A stretch of 64,000 bases of DNA, taken from the NCBI GenBank assembly GCA_963691815.1, contig OY829657.1, positions 17,554,712 through 17,618,711 of the forward strand, written 5' to 3'. Below, piece after piece: positions 35,434 through 46,511 of the stretch. The position numbers were made by a program, and so were the translations under genes. This DNA is from Echiichthys vipera (lineage: Eukaryota; Chordata; Actinopteri; Perciformes; Trachinidae). Every line of letters starts with the position of its first letter. The first letter of the stretch is position 1. The notes under the pieces were generated by a model, which worked only from the letters and a program-made list of their open reading frames with translations, searched no databases and was not told where the DNA came from.

Positions 35434-38401
35434 ATGTCCTCTATGTATAGCAGCCTTCATGACAGCTATGTTTCAAACAAAGGGGTATGACTGCACCAAA
35501 TATTCACTAAGTTATTCACTCTGTTTTGTTACATTCTTCTTATTCTTGGACTTGTTTTTCTACCTAACTTCATGTTGTAAGAGGTCAACCAGCTGCCTGA
35601 CATTAGCTGCGGTTTTGGGCTGTCTGATAGTGCTGGGGATCCTGCTTGCTATCGCCGTGCTGGAAAGACCACCAGCCCCCAAAGAACATGAGACACTTCC
35701 TGAGATAGCTGGTGGGGGCAATTTCTCTATGGACCAGTGCAGGTAATAATCCCATTAAAGAGGTCTGCAGGAAATTTGAGGCTTCCCTGACATTGACTTT
35801 AATCATAGTAATGCTTATTTAAAGGGGGCATATGCTCATTTTCAGGCCCCTAATTTTACTCTGTGTTTCTACTAGAACATATTTACATGTCTTAATTTTT
35901 TTTTAAAAACACATTATTTTTCTCCTAGTGTTTATCTTAATATGCTTGTATACTCAAAGATGTTCAGTTTACTCTCATGGAGGTCTAAATAAACCAGAAA
36001 ATATTCACATTTGAGAAGCTGAAATCAGAGAGTTTGGACATCTTCGCTTAAAGAATGGCTCAAAACAATGATGCCGATTTATTTAATAGTTGACGCTTAA
36101 AAGATTATTATTTGCATCACAACCATACAAAAAGTCCTGACGGCCCGTTTGAAGTTACAGTTTCTGAATATGGGCTGTGTGCATTTCTCTGTGGACTGAG
36201 TGTTTGATACTTTCACAGTATTTATATAGCACCCCAACCTGGTTTATACTTTTTTTTAAAAACCTACACACAACACTATGGGACCTTTATATTTTAAGAC
36301 CTATTGTGTTGTATTTGATGGTGTATTTGTTTATCTTTTAGCATGTTCCTGGTGGAGAGCATCCCTGAAGATGTCAAATACAAAGCTAATGTAACACTTG
36401 GGATCCCTCTAGAAAAAGTCTGGAAAGATCTTATCTCCATGGCAACAGAGCAAGTGGAGGTGGCCTCTTTTTACTGGACTTTAACTGGAGAAGACATTAA
36501 CGTAAACTCTTCCTCTGACATACCTGTGAGTTATCAGCTGAAACAGAAAGAAGCATGAAAACATACACATCAAATTGTTGTTATGTTGTTGTTTGTGGGA
36601 AAGGCCTATAATACTGTGAGTTTGTCCTCCGCAGGGTAGGGAGATCCTGAGAGAACTTGAAGAGTTGCCCTCCAGGAATGTATCTGTCCGAGTAGTGACC
36701 AGTGTTCCCGGCATTAGAACAAACTCCTCAGATTTAAAGATCCTAAAACAGAAAGGTTTGGAAGTGACTCCCCTGTCCTTCTCTACATACACTGCAATGT
36801 GTTTTGATTACTTCTGCATTGTTTGCACCAACTTCCCTTAACTGACTGCAGTCTCCTGTAGGAGTTCAGGTGAGGAAAGTGAACTTTGGGCACTTGACGA
36901 AAGGCGTGCTCCACAGCAAGTTCTGGATTGTTGACAGAAAACATGTGTTTATTGGAAGCGCCAACATGGACTGGAGGGCCCTTACACAGGTAAAAACAAG
37001 AATATATATGCTTTTTTTTACACCTTAAAACCCTGCCAAACTATTCAATAATTCACTTTTTGTCTTTAGGTGAAGGAACTGGGAGTAGTCATGTACAACT
37101 GCTCCAGTCTAGCAAAGGACCTGCATAAAATTTTCCAGTCCTACTGGGCGATGGGGCGGTCCAACAGCTCCCTGCCACAGCCCTGGCCTGCAGAGTATGA
37201 CACTGCCATCAACAAACACCACCCCCTGCTGGTAGAAACTGATAATATCTCCAGCAGCCTGTACCTCACAGTGAGTTCCTTAGGTTTCAGTTTCTTCTTA
37301 TGGTACACTGTAATTCTGGCTGTTGTCTCTATTAACACAGAAGTGACCGTTTTAGCCACCTCCCAACCTCAAACTGTTTCCTTGTGGAACTCAGGTTTTA
37401 TGTGAGAAATGTTTATAATGTCTGTATTATTTGTATTTCACCCCAGGGTTCTCCACCATCATTCTGTCCTCCATCGAGGACTCAGGACCTGGAGGCTATT
37501 CTCTCCATCATCTCAGAGGCCCAACACTATGTTGACGTAGCTGTCATGGAGTACTTCCCCACCACGCGCTTTGAAAGGCCTCGGAGGTGACCCACAAAAG
37601 AAGCCATTTTACGTCCATCAAACGATTTGCCTCCTTTGCTTTATTTCCTCACTTTGGGTTTTTTACATTGAACAGATACTGGCCTGTCATTGATGACGCC
37701 ATCAGGATGGCTTTATTTGAAAGGAAGGTTAAGATGCGGATGCTGATCAGCTGTGGGCGAGATTCTGATCCAGCCATGCTGCCCTTCCTTCAGTCTCTAG
37801 CCTCAATCGACAGCCCTCACCAGGATATCAGCATCAAAATAGTAAGACATGAACATGAAATCAATGCATCTGCTGGGAGTAAACACAAATCTTTGCCTCT
37901 GAATTTTCTTTTTGTTTTAATTTTATCTGCGCATTGTTCACTTTTCAGAAACTGTACATTGTGCCTGTGGGGAACCAGTCTGATATTCCATATTCCAGAG
38001 TCAACCACAATAAATACATGGTGACTGATAAAGTAGCCTACATTGGTGAGTGGCAGATCATCTTCAGGATTATTCTTTCCACACGTTCACCGTTGCCTTT
38101 AACTCAGTCGAGTAATTGTGCGTTCACCTGCTGATGAGTTGGTTTGCTGCCTGTGAATTGATTAATAATTGACTTGATAACATTGTGTTTTTCCTCAGGT
38201 ACTTCCAATTGGTCAGGGGACTACTTTCTGACCACAGCTGGAGTGGGTCTGGTGATTTCCCAGCATGCTCCTCACCCTGTATGGAAGACCAAAGCCCTGC
38301 AGGGCCAGCTCAGGGCAGTCTTTGACAGAGACTGGGACTCTGAGTTTGCTGTGCACCTCGCTGACCTGGGTCACCGCCCAGACTGTGCACTGTCAAGATG
38401 A
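35434..38401 (+). CDS. pld4: pld4, 5'-3' exonuclease PLD4 (phospholipase D family)
   Basis: Single-pass type II membrane protein of endolysosomes. Mammalian PLD3/PLD4 degrade single-stranded nucleic acid and limit TLR7/9 sensing. Ten exons give 483 aa: 35434-35484, 35582-35742, 36342-36525, 36635-36755, 36862-36989, 37070-37270, 37447-37586, 37676-37841, 37949-38045, 38199-38401. The start ATG (A at -3) opens a short cytosolic tail [17 protein letters not shown], then a 97-nt intron with branch site CTAACT, then a hydrophobic anchor around [20 protein letters not shown]. The first HKD motif is [16 protein letters not shown], the second [14 protein letters not shown]; both are intact. Many N-X-S/T sites suit a lumenal domain. 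Assigned to pld4 rather than pld3 by its position next to cep170b. Confidence 0.92.
35819..36300 (+). repeat. nested MITE-like repeats filling pld4 intron 2
   Basis: The intron 35743-36341 consists largely of repeats. 35819-35955 (GGGGGCATATGCTCATTTTC .. TTTCTACTAGAACATATTTA) and 36120-36300 (AAGTCCTGACGGCCCGTTT .. GCATTTCTCTGTGGACTGAG) match the two ends of the element at 52121-52529 in the opposite orientation. Between them, about 35960-36120, sits a fragment of the 8450-8826 family (CCAGAAAATATTCACATTTG). Confidence 0.7.
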
Positions 38402-39017
38402 CAGAAACTCCTTTTTTAAAGTTACACAAAAATATTTTTTATTACCAAGTTTGCATATGCAAACAATAGTTTTGATTTATGTTGCTGTTTTTATATTATC
38501 TTTGTCCAAATCAGCAGTTCTAGTAGATTTCTCAATGTTATTATAATATTCTTTAAAGTGAATGTGCTCTGTGAGGATAAAGTGGAGCCTTGACATCGAT
38601 ACTTTAATGTACACAAGCTGTAACGTAATGTAGTATATAGGTTTATTGAGTGATTATTGGTGTTTTAATAATATATGGTTTAGTGTTGAGCCGATTGTTG
38701 ATTGTATGATTGATGGATATAAATATATATACTTCAATGGTTTATAGCAGCCATGTTAATTTTTAAACAAACAAAAATATGTAAATAATATATTTGTCCA
38801 GAGTCAGTCACTTCAAAATCACAGCTGCAGCCATTAGTATGAAATTTAAGTAAACTGTAAGTGTCACCCAACTCAGTTACACTGATTTTGGCATTATTCA
38901 TAACTGATAATGTATTCTTCAACTTCAAGATTTGTTTAAAAATATATTATTGATGATGTAAATACATAAAAAAGACATGACTCTTCTGATAAACCATATC
39001 TTGCTTCTCTAAATAAA
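38402..39017 (+). other. pld4: pld4 3'UTR
   Basis: AT-rich non-coding sequence after the TGA, with an AATAAA at 39012-39017 as the best poly(A) signal. No other gene is visible. Confidence 0.6.
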
Positions 39018-39029
39018 GTTGGAATTAAG

Positions 39030-39400
39030 AAATATAAATGCTCCCAGGTACTACCACATCCATAACAGCATTGTCTGGTGGTTTTATGATAATTTCAAGT
39101 CTCAATGCTTTCCACTAGATATACGTTTTTTTAATATATTATGTTTAAGTAACCAAATAATTGGAAAATATCAAATGTTTACTTCGTCAAGTACTGAATG
39201 AAATGTAGCTTTTGTAACAACACTGTAGAAACATTAGAACATTTGTTTTTCCAACGTGAACATGTAACTATCTTCTGGACTGGTTGTCAGTAGGATGTTG
39301 AAAAACATTTTAGCAAAAATATTACATTAAGAGAAACTGACCTGTTTCTAACATTTGAACATCCTGATTGTTGCATTCAACTTGTGATGTAGTTTCTTGG
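39030..39400 (+). mobile_element. L1-like LINE remnant, left half
   Basis: Broken frames carry a zinc-knuckle-like C-F-C..H motif (SFCNNTVETLEHLFF) followed by FWTGC, as in the ORF2 C-terminal region of fish L1 elements. The apparent continuation lies beyond the antisense element, from about 40800. Confidence 0.6.
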
Positions 39401-40800
39401 ACACATCATCAGTGATGTATGTATGCAACTGACCAGGCTGGGACTTGTGATAGTACCCGAGGTCACAGGGGGTTTCGGGTCTTCAACATCAGACCCCCTC
39501 ACCCAGTTGACCCAATCGGGAGTGATCAGCTCATCCACTGCTTGTTCCTCTGGATTCACAGTCATCGTGAGGCTCTCCTCCCAAGTCAGCTCCAACATGA
39601 TGGCCTGCTTGGATGTCTCTGAGAACAGGACGATGTCTGGTCTAAGACTGGTGTCCATGATGTTTTCAGGAAATTTCAGTTGTTTCCCCAGGTCCACCCT
39701 TAACTGCCAGTCCTTTGCTGTTCCCAGGAGGCCTGTTTGGGCTTTCGGTCAGAGATGTGGTTGTTCTCCGGCTCTTACTTAAGAAATTCCGCTCCTTGGT
39801 GGTTGTAATTGCTTGCTCTGGTCGATGACAATGTTGATGGCCTCAGCACCCGCCTTCAACACCCGGTAGTGGCACCAGCGATAACGCCCATCTCCGGGCG
39901 CCTTAGGACAGCTGCTGAGGATACGCTCCAGAGTTCCTCTTCCTTGGCACAAGGGACAGGTTGGAGTTTCAACCTTGCCCCAACAGAAGAGGTTTGACGG
40001 GCTGGGCAGGACATCATAGAGAGACTGAATGAGGAATTTGATGCGGAGGGGTTCAGCCTTCCACAGCTCAGGCCATGAGATCTTTCAGTCAATAGCTTCC
40101 AAGCACCGTGTTGCCTCAATCTCACCCACTGGCTTGCGCGCTGCTCTTCAACCCAAGCCCTCACTTCAAGTTGGACCAGGTCCCACTTTTCCTTGCCCCT
40201 GTGTTTGTTGTAGTGGGTTGTTGGAATGGAAGCCAGCCCTACGCCGTTCTTCTGCCTGGTCCACCACCTCCTGGGCCCTCCACTTTTCTGCCAGTCCTCA
40301 TCTCAATGCCAGCTTCAGCTACTTTTGGGTCCTAGGAATCCCTGTACTGGAGGACTTCCCTTGCTCTGGCAACCTTGAACTCCTCAGTAAGGCTCTTCTC
40401 TCAAACCCTTCCACAGTGGAGATGGGAAATTCATACACAAGCAATGGCCACAGTATCCTAGGCAGGATGCCATGCTGGTATGCCCACACGCCTGAATTTC
40501 CCTGTAAGACCTGACATCGATTGTAGTCAGCCAGTTCTCCAGCTGCTCGTTGGTTGCCCTGATGGAAGCGGCATCCTTTAGGGAGCAGTCAAAGGTTTTC
40601 CCGAGGCTCTTCACAGGTTTCTCTGTGACTGATGGAATGTGGGTACCTCAAAGTGAGAAGTGGAACTGGCCGGTCACCTTTCCTCTCTTCAGGACTAAAG
40701 ACCTGGATTTTTCTGGCTTGAAGCGCATCCGAGCCCAGGTGGTAAGCCTCTCCAAGCCCTTGAGGATCCATCTGCATCCTGGGACTGACACTGTTGTTAA
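39400..40800 (-). mobile_element. RLE-type non-LTR retrotransposon, 3' part, degraded
   Basis: Minus-strand frames read, in order, VKSLGKTFDCSLKDA (RT thumb region), YQHGILPRILWPLLVYEFP, a zinc-knuckle segment (RGTLERILSSCPK), and SLRPDIVLFSETSKQAIMLE, whose R-P-D..E pattern fits a restriction-like endonuclease active site. Family membership (R2/NeSL/Rex6-like group) is from memory. Several frameshifts and stops, so the copy is dead. It appears to split an L1-like remnant. Confidence 0.75.
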
Positions 40801-41250
40801 CATTAGATCAAATGTATCAAAGGATGAACATTATTTAATTAATGTGCTTATTATCTTAGATAATGTGCCCTGTGATAGACTGGCATCCTGTCCAGGGTGT
40901 ACCCCGCCTTACACCCGGCTCCAGCTCCCCCCGCAGCACCGATAGGGACAAGCAGTTGAAGATGGATGGATGGATGGATTATCTTAGATACATTTTATAT
41001 TCATAAAAATAAATATCTTAAGAAATTGCCCTCCTATAACTCTTACAAAATCAGATCTAAATATATATTTTGTAACGATATCAAATTTAAAACTTCTTAA
41101 TAAAAAACTAACCAAAATTATTAATTTATGCAAAGCTTTGAATTCTATAACAAATTTTGTAAGTCAATTCTGGTGTCTGTGTGTCTTGATGATTGCATTG
41201 TGTTTTGTATTATTTTATATTTGTTTGTTTTTGACTCCTGTTGTTTCTTG
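40800..41250 (+). mobile_element. L1-like LINE remnant, right half
   Basis: After subtracting the 115-bp insert, the frame reads DEHYLINVLIILDTFYIHKN, typical of the end of L1-type ORF2 (compare LIILLGKFYIHKCK in relatives, from memory). It decays into AT-rich 3' sequence. Confidence 0.6.
40863..40977 (+). mobile_element. short SINE-like element with 13-bp target-site duplication
   Basis: A 115-bp insert containing CTGTCCAGGGTGTACCCCGC and ending in (GGAT)n is bounded by the perfect direct repeat ATTATCTTAGATA at 40850-40862 and 40978-40990. Removing it restores the L1-like frame LIILDTFYIHKNK. The tail phrase is common in fish SINE/LINE 3' ends. Confidence 0.88.
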
Positions 41251-41259
41251 TGCCAACAT

Positions 41260-41780
41260 TTTGACAATTTGAAGTGAATGTATGGGAACCTCACAGTGCA
41301 AAACAAAAACAGTTTGTCCAACATTGTTAATGTAGCCAGTAAAATCATTGGCACGCAGCTTTCCTTAGCAACTATCTACAGTAGACAACTGTTACGGAAG
41401 GCAGGGTCAATCTTAGCCAGCTCTGATCATCCACTCTTAGAGGAATTTGTTCTTCTCCAAGATATAGGTGCCCCAGTGTAAAAAAAACCCAATAGGTTTT
41501 CCTTTCTTTTCCTCCTAGGTTTTCCTTTGCTCGAAGTGCAATACAAGCCCTTATCTTAACCTTCACTACACTGTTTTGCAGCACTTCCCCATGGCTACCG
41601 CTCCAATAGTCTGACTCTTTTAACAAACATCTACAATTCTATAATTCTCAGTCTTTTGGTCGTTGTAACTGTTGTGATTGGTTTCCCATGTTCTCTTGTA
41701 TGTTGTGTTTTTGTGTGTGGTCGCTACTAAATTTCCCCTCGAGGGACATTAAAGCTCTGAACTGAACTGAACTGAACTGT
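41260..41780 (+). mobile_element. Rex1/L2-like LINE 3' fragment
   Basis: The frame 41278-41481 contains NSLSNIVNVASKIIGTQLS and RKAGSILASSDHPLLEEF, resembling the C-terminal end of Rex1/CR1-L2-type reverse transcriptases. It is followed by the 3' end TTTCCCCTCGAGGGACATTA with an (ACTGA)n tail at about 41756-41779. It ends some 230 bp before the srp14 start codon. Confidence 0.7.
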
Positions 41781-41917
41781 GCATCGGAAAACCCGTTAAT
41801 GAAAAGCAAAAAAAAATAAAAAATAGAATAAAAAAGAAGAAACAGTGGTCTTTGTGTGTTGTTCTCCTCCCTGACAACAGGTGACGCTGTGATAAAGCTC
41901 TTCGTTGCCACAGTGAG

Positions 41918-41939
41918 TGCGCATGCGCAGGGCGGGGCT
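41918..41939 (+). promoter_or_regulatory. srp14: srp14 core promoter: NRF-1 palindrome and GC box
   Basis: TGCGCATGCGCA (41918-41929) is a perfect NRF-1 palindrome, followed directly by the Sp1-type GC box GGGCGGGGCT (41930-41939). It sits about 80 bp before the srp14 ATG in a CpG-rich TATA-less segment, as expected for a housekeeping gene. Confidence 0.8.
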
Positions 41940-42011
41940 CCGGCTTGAGTAGTACGTGTGCTTCACAGGAGCTAAGCTCGCGGCCAGTAAAGCAACGGTG
42001 AAGCCAAAACC

Positions 42012-43968
42012 ATGGTGCTGCTTGAAAATGATTCGGTAAGAACAAAAAAAGTATGCTGTGAATAACCTGATCCATCGAGGTACTGTGTATAAACCAGAAA
42101 AGGACATGTCTTCTTTAGCTGTCTCACAGATAACCACAACGTTAAAGCAGCTGCCTCGTCAAACTGACTCGTTAGCCAGCTTGCTAACGTTTGCCTGAAG
42201 CTAACACTTAGCTTGGTTTTAGCTGCAAATATGTGGTTCACTTATTGAACTTTCTGGCACATTAGGAGCCATAAACTGGCATTTGTAACGCCACGGTCGG
42301 TAGACGTGGTCATCAATTCGTACATGGTCACCAATAGAGTTCAACTTGGACTGGAAGTTGGCACTTTTAAATATTACTTTTCTTACATGTTCCAGAAAAT
42401 GTATTTGTAAATGTAGAAACAATAACAGGATTTAAAATGTTCAAAGACAGTAACACAGAAAAAGGAATATGGAATAACAAAAACAAAAACTTATATTGGG
42501 TCTGCTAAATTAAGGGAGTATATCTGAAATGCTTAAATAATCTAATAGTTTTCGCCTTTTTTTTATTTTTGAGTGATAAGTTTCCCAAATTGGTCAGATA
42601 TGATTAAAAATGTGGATCTTTAAAAACATAAAAGAAGGGAAGTTTAAGCCAACTCATTTTATGGATATAGTATTTGTCGAAGATAATGAGTAAATTAAGT
42701 AGGTCAGTTTCATCTGCTGAATATTTCTGATTGAGAATTAGTAATAATTTACCTATATTGTTGGTTAGTTTTGCATTTTTTTACAACATTTAAATCAAAC
42801 CAAAAAGAAGTAACATGAAAAAAATCTACAAAAACATGTTCCAAAGTCTCCCCCTCAAGTTTGCATTTCAAGACCATGCACACTCGCTTGCTAAATTATT
42901 AGGTTACACATAACTAGCTTAAACAAATGCAGTCTTAATGAATCAGTGGAAATGTTTTGTAATATTTTAGCTCTCCTAATGAGAAGATTAATTAATGAGG
43001 GGAGGCATAAAAAAAATAGAAACACCTCTTCGTATGAGGCCATAGAATTTAACACTATTATACACTTCCCAAATTACCCCGAAGGTGTGTGTTAAACACC
43101 TTAAAATATATATTTATTTAATGTAACTTTCATTAAGGCTTTGTTTTGCTCTTTTGTTTTGGCCAGGGCTGTCATACAAGACGGTGTCCCTAATAAACGG
43201 CCCCAAAGACGATTGGTCTAATTTCCAGGGCTGTTGAAATCAAATGATTGGGGAATTAATATTTGTTTTTGCTCCGTTGTCTAGTTTCTCACAGAGCTCA
43301 CACGGCTCTTCCAGAAGTGCAGAACAAGTGGCAGTGTTGTCATCACGCTAAAGAAATGTAAGCACATCCCTCCTGAGTTTTGACATTTATCATTCTAGTT
43401 CAGTCAGCAAGTAAAGCTGTGAGTTTCCCTCTCAACATGTAAGCAGCTGGAATTGGATGTGTTTCTTGTTTCCAGATGACGGGAGGACAAAGCCAGTGCC
43501 CCGGAAAGGCCACGCGGAGTCATTTGAACCAGTAGACAACAAATGTCTCATCAGAGCATCTGAGGGCAAGAAAAAAATTAGCACAGTGGTGAGAATAATG
43601 TGTTTCCTATGTGTTTATGTTTGATCCAACTAATCTCTGATTTATTGCTAGAGTTTTTACCTATAAATGCTGAATTCTCTTTCAGGTCAGCACCAAAGAA
43701 GTAATCAAGTTTCAAATGGTAAGTTGAGCTAGTTTTGTGTCATGGTACGCAGTGCCTTCGGCCACTGTATGCAGACTGTCTTGATTAGTTCTCCTTGACG
43801 TTATTAAAATAATGTTTTGTTTCATTGTAGTGAGCTGAATGAGCTGTGATAATTTAATCAAACACTTTAACTCCTCAGGCATACTCCAACCTCCTTAGAG
43901 CTCACATGGATGGACTTAAGAAGAAAGATAAGAAAAGCAAAAGCAAGAAAACCAAAGCCACCCAATGA
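42012..43968 (+). CDS. srp14: srp14, signal recognition particle 14 kDa protein
   Basis: With SRP9 it forms the Alu-domain heterodimer of cytosolic SRP that pauses translation elongation. Five exons give 110 aa: 42012-42035, 43285-43357, 43476-43588, 43686-43718, 43879-43968, all in phase. The start MVLLENDSFLTELTRLFQ, the core GSVVITLKKYDGRTKPVPRK and the segment KCLIRASEGKKKISTVVS match the family closely. The tail is the basic KKKDKKSKSKKTKATQ; the longer Ala/Thr-rich tail of primate SRP14 is absent, as is usual outside primates. The ATG has a strong context (ACCATGG). Poly(A) signal AATAAA lies at 44915-44920, giving a 0.95-kb 3'UTR. Confidence 0.96.
42036..43284 (+). other. srp14 intron 1, AT-rich
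   Basis: A 1.25-kb intron. About 42.42-43.13 kb is strongly AT-rich and looks like inserted repeat material, but I cannot assign a family. No exon is visible. Confidence 0.4.
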
Positions 43969-44920
43969 GCAACAGACTCTTTAACACACCCGTGTGAACC
44001 TAAACTGGCCTGTACGATCTGAGGGAACGGGAAAGGCCTCCACTTGGTCTGTCGCCCCACTCAGCCATCTTCCCATTCACCTGAGGCCTCAGAATCACTG
44101 TTCATCCACCCGGTGACTGCTTTGATATGCCATTGTTTGCATGGTCTCCTCCCTGGCTGTTCGGTGCCATTGGCCATCTGGAACAGGAAACCTGGGGGTT
44201 TCTTGTAACTTGTGCAGGGTGAAGCAAGTCCACCTTATTGAATCTCCATCATTTCTGCTTCAGAACCAGGCCGTCAACAGCTGTGGCACCTCTGGAGCCA
44301 AATCCATGGAGCCCAATGATGACCTGCCTTTAATACTATTTAATTGTTAGTCCATATTTATGTTATCTTTACAGCTGACTTGTGAGCTGTGTTGCCATGT
44401 TTTAATTTGACTGCGTCTTGAGAGGAATTTCTTTTTTAAATAATTATTGATTTAATTAATTCCTGCAAAGTTGCTTTGAAACAAATCAGATTTGATTCTT
44501 TCTTTTTTTTTTTACAACCAGTTTAACTGTTTAAACTTGATATTGGAGATGAAAATTTACTTTTTGTTTTACCTCCTGAACTACAATGAATATTATTTTA
44601 GTTTTGAACCACATTTTCATACCAAGCTGTCAGTCTTAAGTTGAACACCGGTAACGTGTGTAGCTTCAGCTAATGTGGTTGATTGAAATGTGAATATATC
44701 TGAACGATGATGCGTCAAAAATATTTTACTGAAAGGCATGTTTTAGTTAAGAACACAAACAAATATTGGCCGTCATTCTAATGTAGTGTCTGTTAATCAG
44801 GATCACAAAGCAGGTTTAACTACAGCCTGTATATTTTCAGTCATTTGTATCGTCTCTTCATACTTCTACGTCCTGATCTCATGGAAGAGGACTGCAGCCG
44901 AATTTAAGTTCAGAAATAAA
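43969..44920 (+). other. srp14: srp14 3'UTR
   Basis: Non-coding sequence from the TGA to the AATAAA at 44915-44920. The 69-codon frame at 44141-44350 has no features and is taken as chance. Confidence 0.7.
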
Positions 44921-45464
44921 GTGCGTTGTTGAAAATCACTGCAAGTTTTTTTTTTATAAGCTTCACACCAAAATGTAGAAAATGAGACTGTGAATACATT
45001 ATATATATATTAAGCATTTTTCTTGTATCTTTAATATCTTCGAGTATTTTTTTATCTGGAAAACCTAAATTAGCAGACAAAATGCCCGGTAATTAGACCC
45101 AAAAATGTTTAACCAAGGAAGAGGAGTATCAAACCCGTTTTTTGAAAATGATATGAATGAGGTTATATATTTTCATGGGGCATAAATAAATGATACATAT
45201 CAAGTTGATTTTACAATTATCCAACCATTTTTTTTTATCTAATGCATGGGCAACAAACTTTTAAAAAATCACAACTATAATTTGGTACTGATTTTGGGTC
45301 TAGGCCCAAGTACTATCGAGGTTACAGATAAAATGGGAATGCTAACAGTTTCAACTCATGGACACATGTGAGCTCTTTAAAAAAAAAAAAAAAAAAATCA
45401 ATCACACATGACTACAAAAGCAGAAACATTTGTTTAGGCACAATATTAAGAAATAATACACTAA

Positions 45465-45730
45465 ATGAATCATGTTAAGATCTTTCAGTCTGTTCTGTTT
45501 CTGTTTTAGTGAATACAGACGTAATAGAGCCTCTATTGACCGTCTCTAACTTTGTGTAAACACAATATAAACTTTCCTTTTTTACCCAAAACAACTGAAG
45601 AGGCTCTTCTGCCACTATTACCTTTCATTGGCTGGGAAATACCACCCTCCACTAATAAGAGTCTGGTATTACATCAGGCTGTTTGCACAGTTCAGAGTCA
45701 TTTCAGTGACAGCAGCAGACTCAAAAAGGG
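45465..45730 (+). repeat. local repeat copy 1 (ISG12 locus)
   Basis: Contains CTCTTCTGCCACTATTACCT, GGGAAATACCACCCTCCACT and ACATCAGGCTGTTTGCACAG. The same words in the same order recur at 45855-46045 and 50030-50225. Class unknown; possibly duplicated promoter-proximal DNA. Confidence 0.8.
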
Positions 45731-45732
45731 TG

Positions 45733-45870
45733 TAAAAAGCTGTGTGTATAGTCTTTAGGCCACCCTAACTGTTAGGCCCAATTAAATATGCAACTCAATG
45801 TTATACACTCTTTGTAGTAGGGGGTCCCTGCTTCTCTCTTAAAGGTAAGGGGTCCTTGGCCTAAAAACAC
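45733..45870 (+). repeat. interspersed repeat (relative of 15493-15647)
   Basis: Shares TATAGTCTTTAGGCCACCCT, ATTAAATATGCAACTCAAT and AAGGGGTC with the copy in cep170b intron 1. It sits exactly between local repeat copies 1 and 2. Confidence 0.8.
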
Positions 45871-46045
45871 ATGACAAAGCTGTAATATTGACATAAAGGG
45901 ACTTTCTCTGAGGAGGCTCTTCTGCCACTCATACACTTCATTGGAAATACCGCCCTTCACTGATAAGAGTCTGATGTTACATCAGGCTGTTTTCACAGTT
46001 TAGAGTCGTTCATCATTTCAGGGACAGCAGCAGACTCAAAAAGCA
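45855..46045 (+). repeat. local repeat copy 2 (ISG12 locus)
   Basis: Matches copy 1 through CTCTTCTGCCACTCATACAC, GGAAATACCGCCCTTCACTG, ACATCAGGCTGTTTTCACAG and ACAGCAGCAGACTCAAAAAG. It lies about 470 bp upstream of the ISG12 start codon. Confidence 0.8.
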
Positions 46046-46420
46046 GTTTTCATTAAACACATGTTTTCCTCAAAGCACCTGCAGGCCCTGAATGCTGGAG
46101 TAAGACTATTATGATCCCTAAAGTATAGGTTTAATTCTTTATATTATATTTAACTGATTACTTTGATGTGGATCAGAGCCACCTCAACCTCCAGGACCAA
46201 AACATTCACTTCATCAGTGGTTACTTTAAGACAAAAGTTAGGAAGTCAGAAGTAAACCAGTTCAGCAACTCTTTAGTTTTCTTAATTGTTTTCATTCTTA
46301 TGTTCCAAACATTGGGATGGGACATACCATCTCTGATATGTTCATCACTAGGGTTACTATCGTTGTTTCGTGACTTGCAGACAGGGACTCTGTGACGCCC
46401 TCTTCTGTTCAGATTTGATC

Positions 46421-46466
46421 AGTTTCATTTATCAAGAAATGAGACCTAACCCTCAGGCTATATAAA
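46421..46466 (+). promoter_or_regulatory. ISG12 promoter: ISRE-like motif and TATA box
   Basis: AGTTTCATTTATC (46421-46433) is close to the ISRE consensus AGTTTCNNTTTCN, with one mismatch in the second half. TATATAAA lies at 46459-46466, with the likely start near 46490 and the ATG at 46512. This layout suits an interferon-induced gene. Confidence 0.65.
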
Positions 46467-46511
46467 CATTCAGCCCAGTCTCAGACTGATCAGAACACAG
46501 TACAGTAAGAG

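Noticed and set aside
39423..39782. 119-codon plus-strand frame between pld4 and srp14
   Set aside because: Antisense to the endonuclease part of the minus-strand retroelement.
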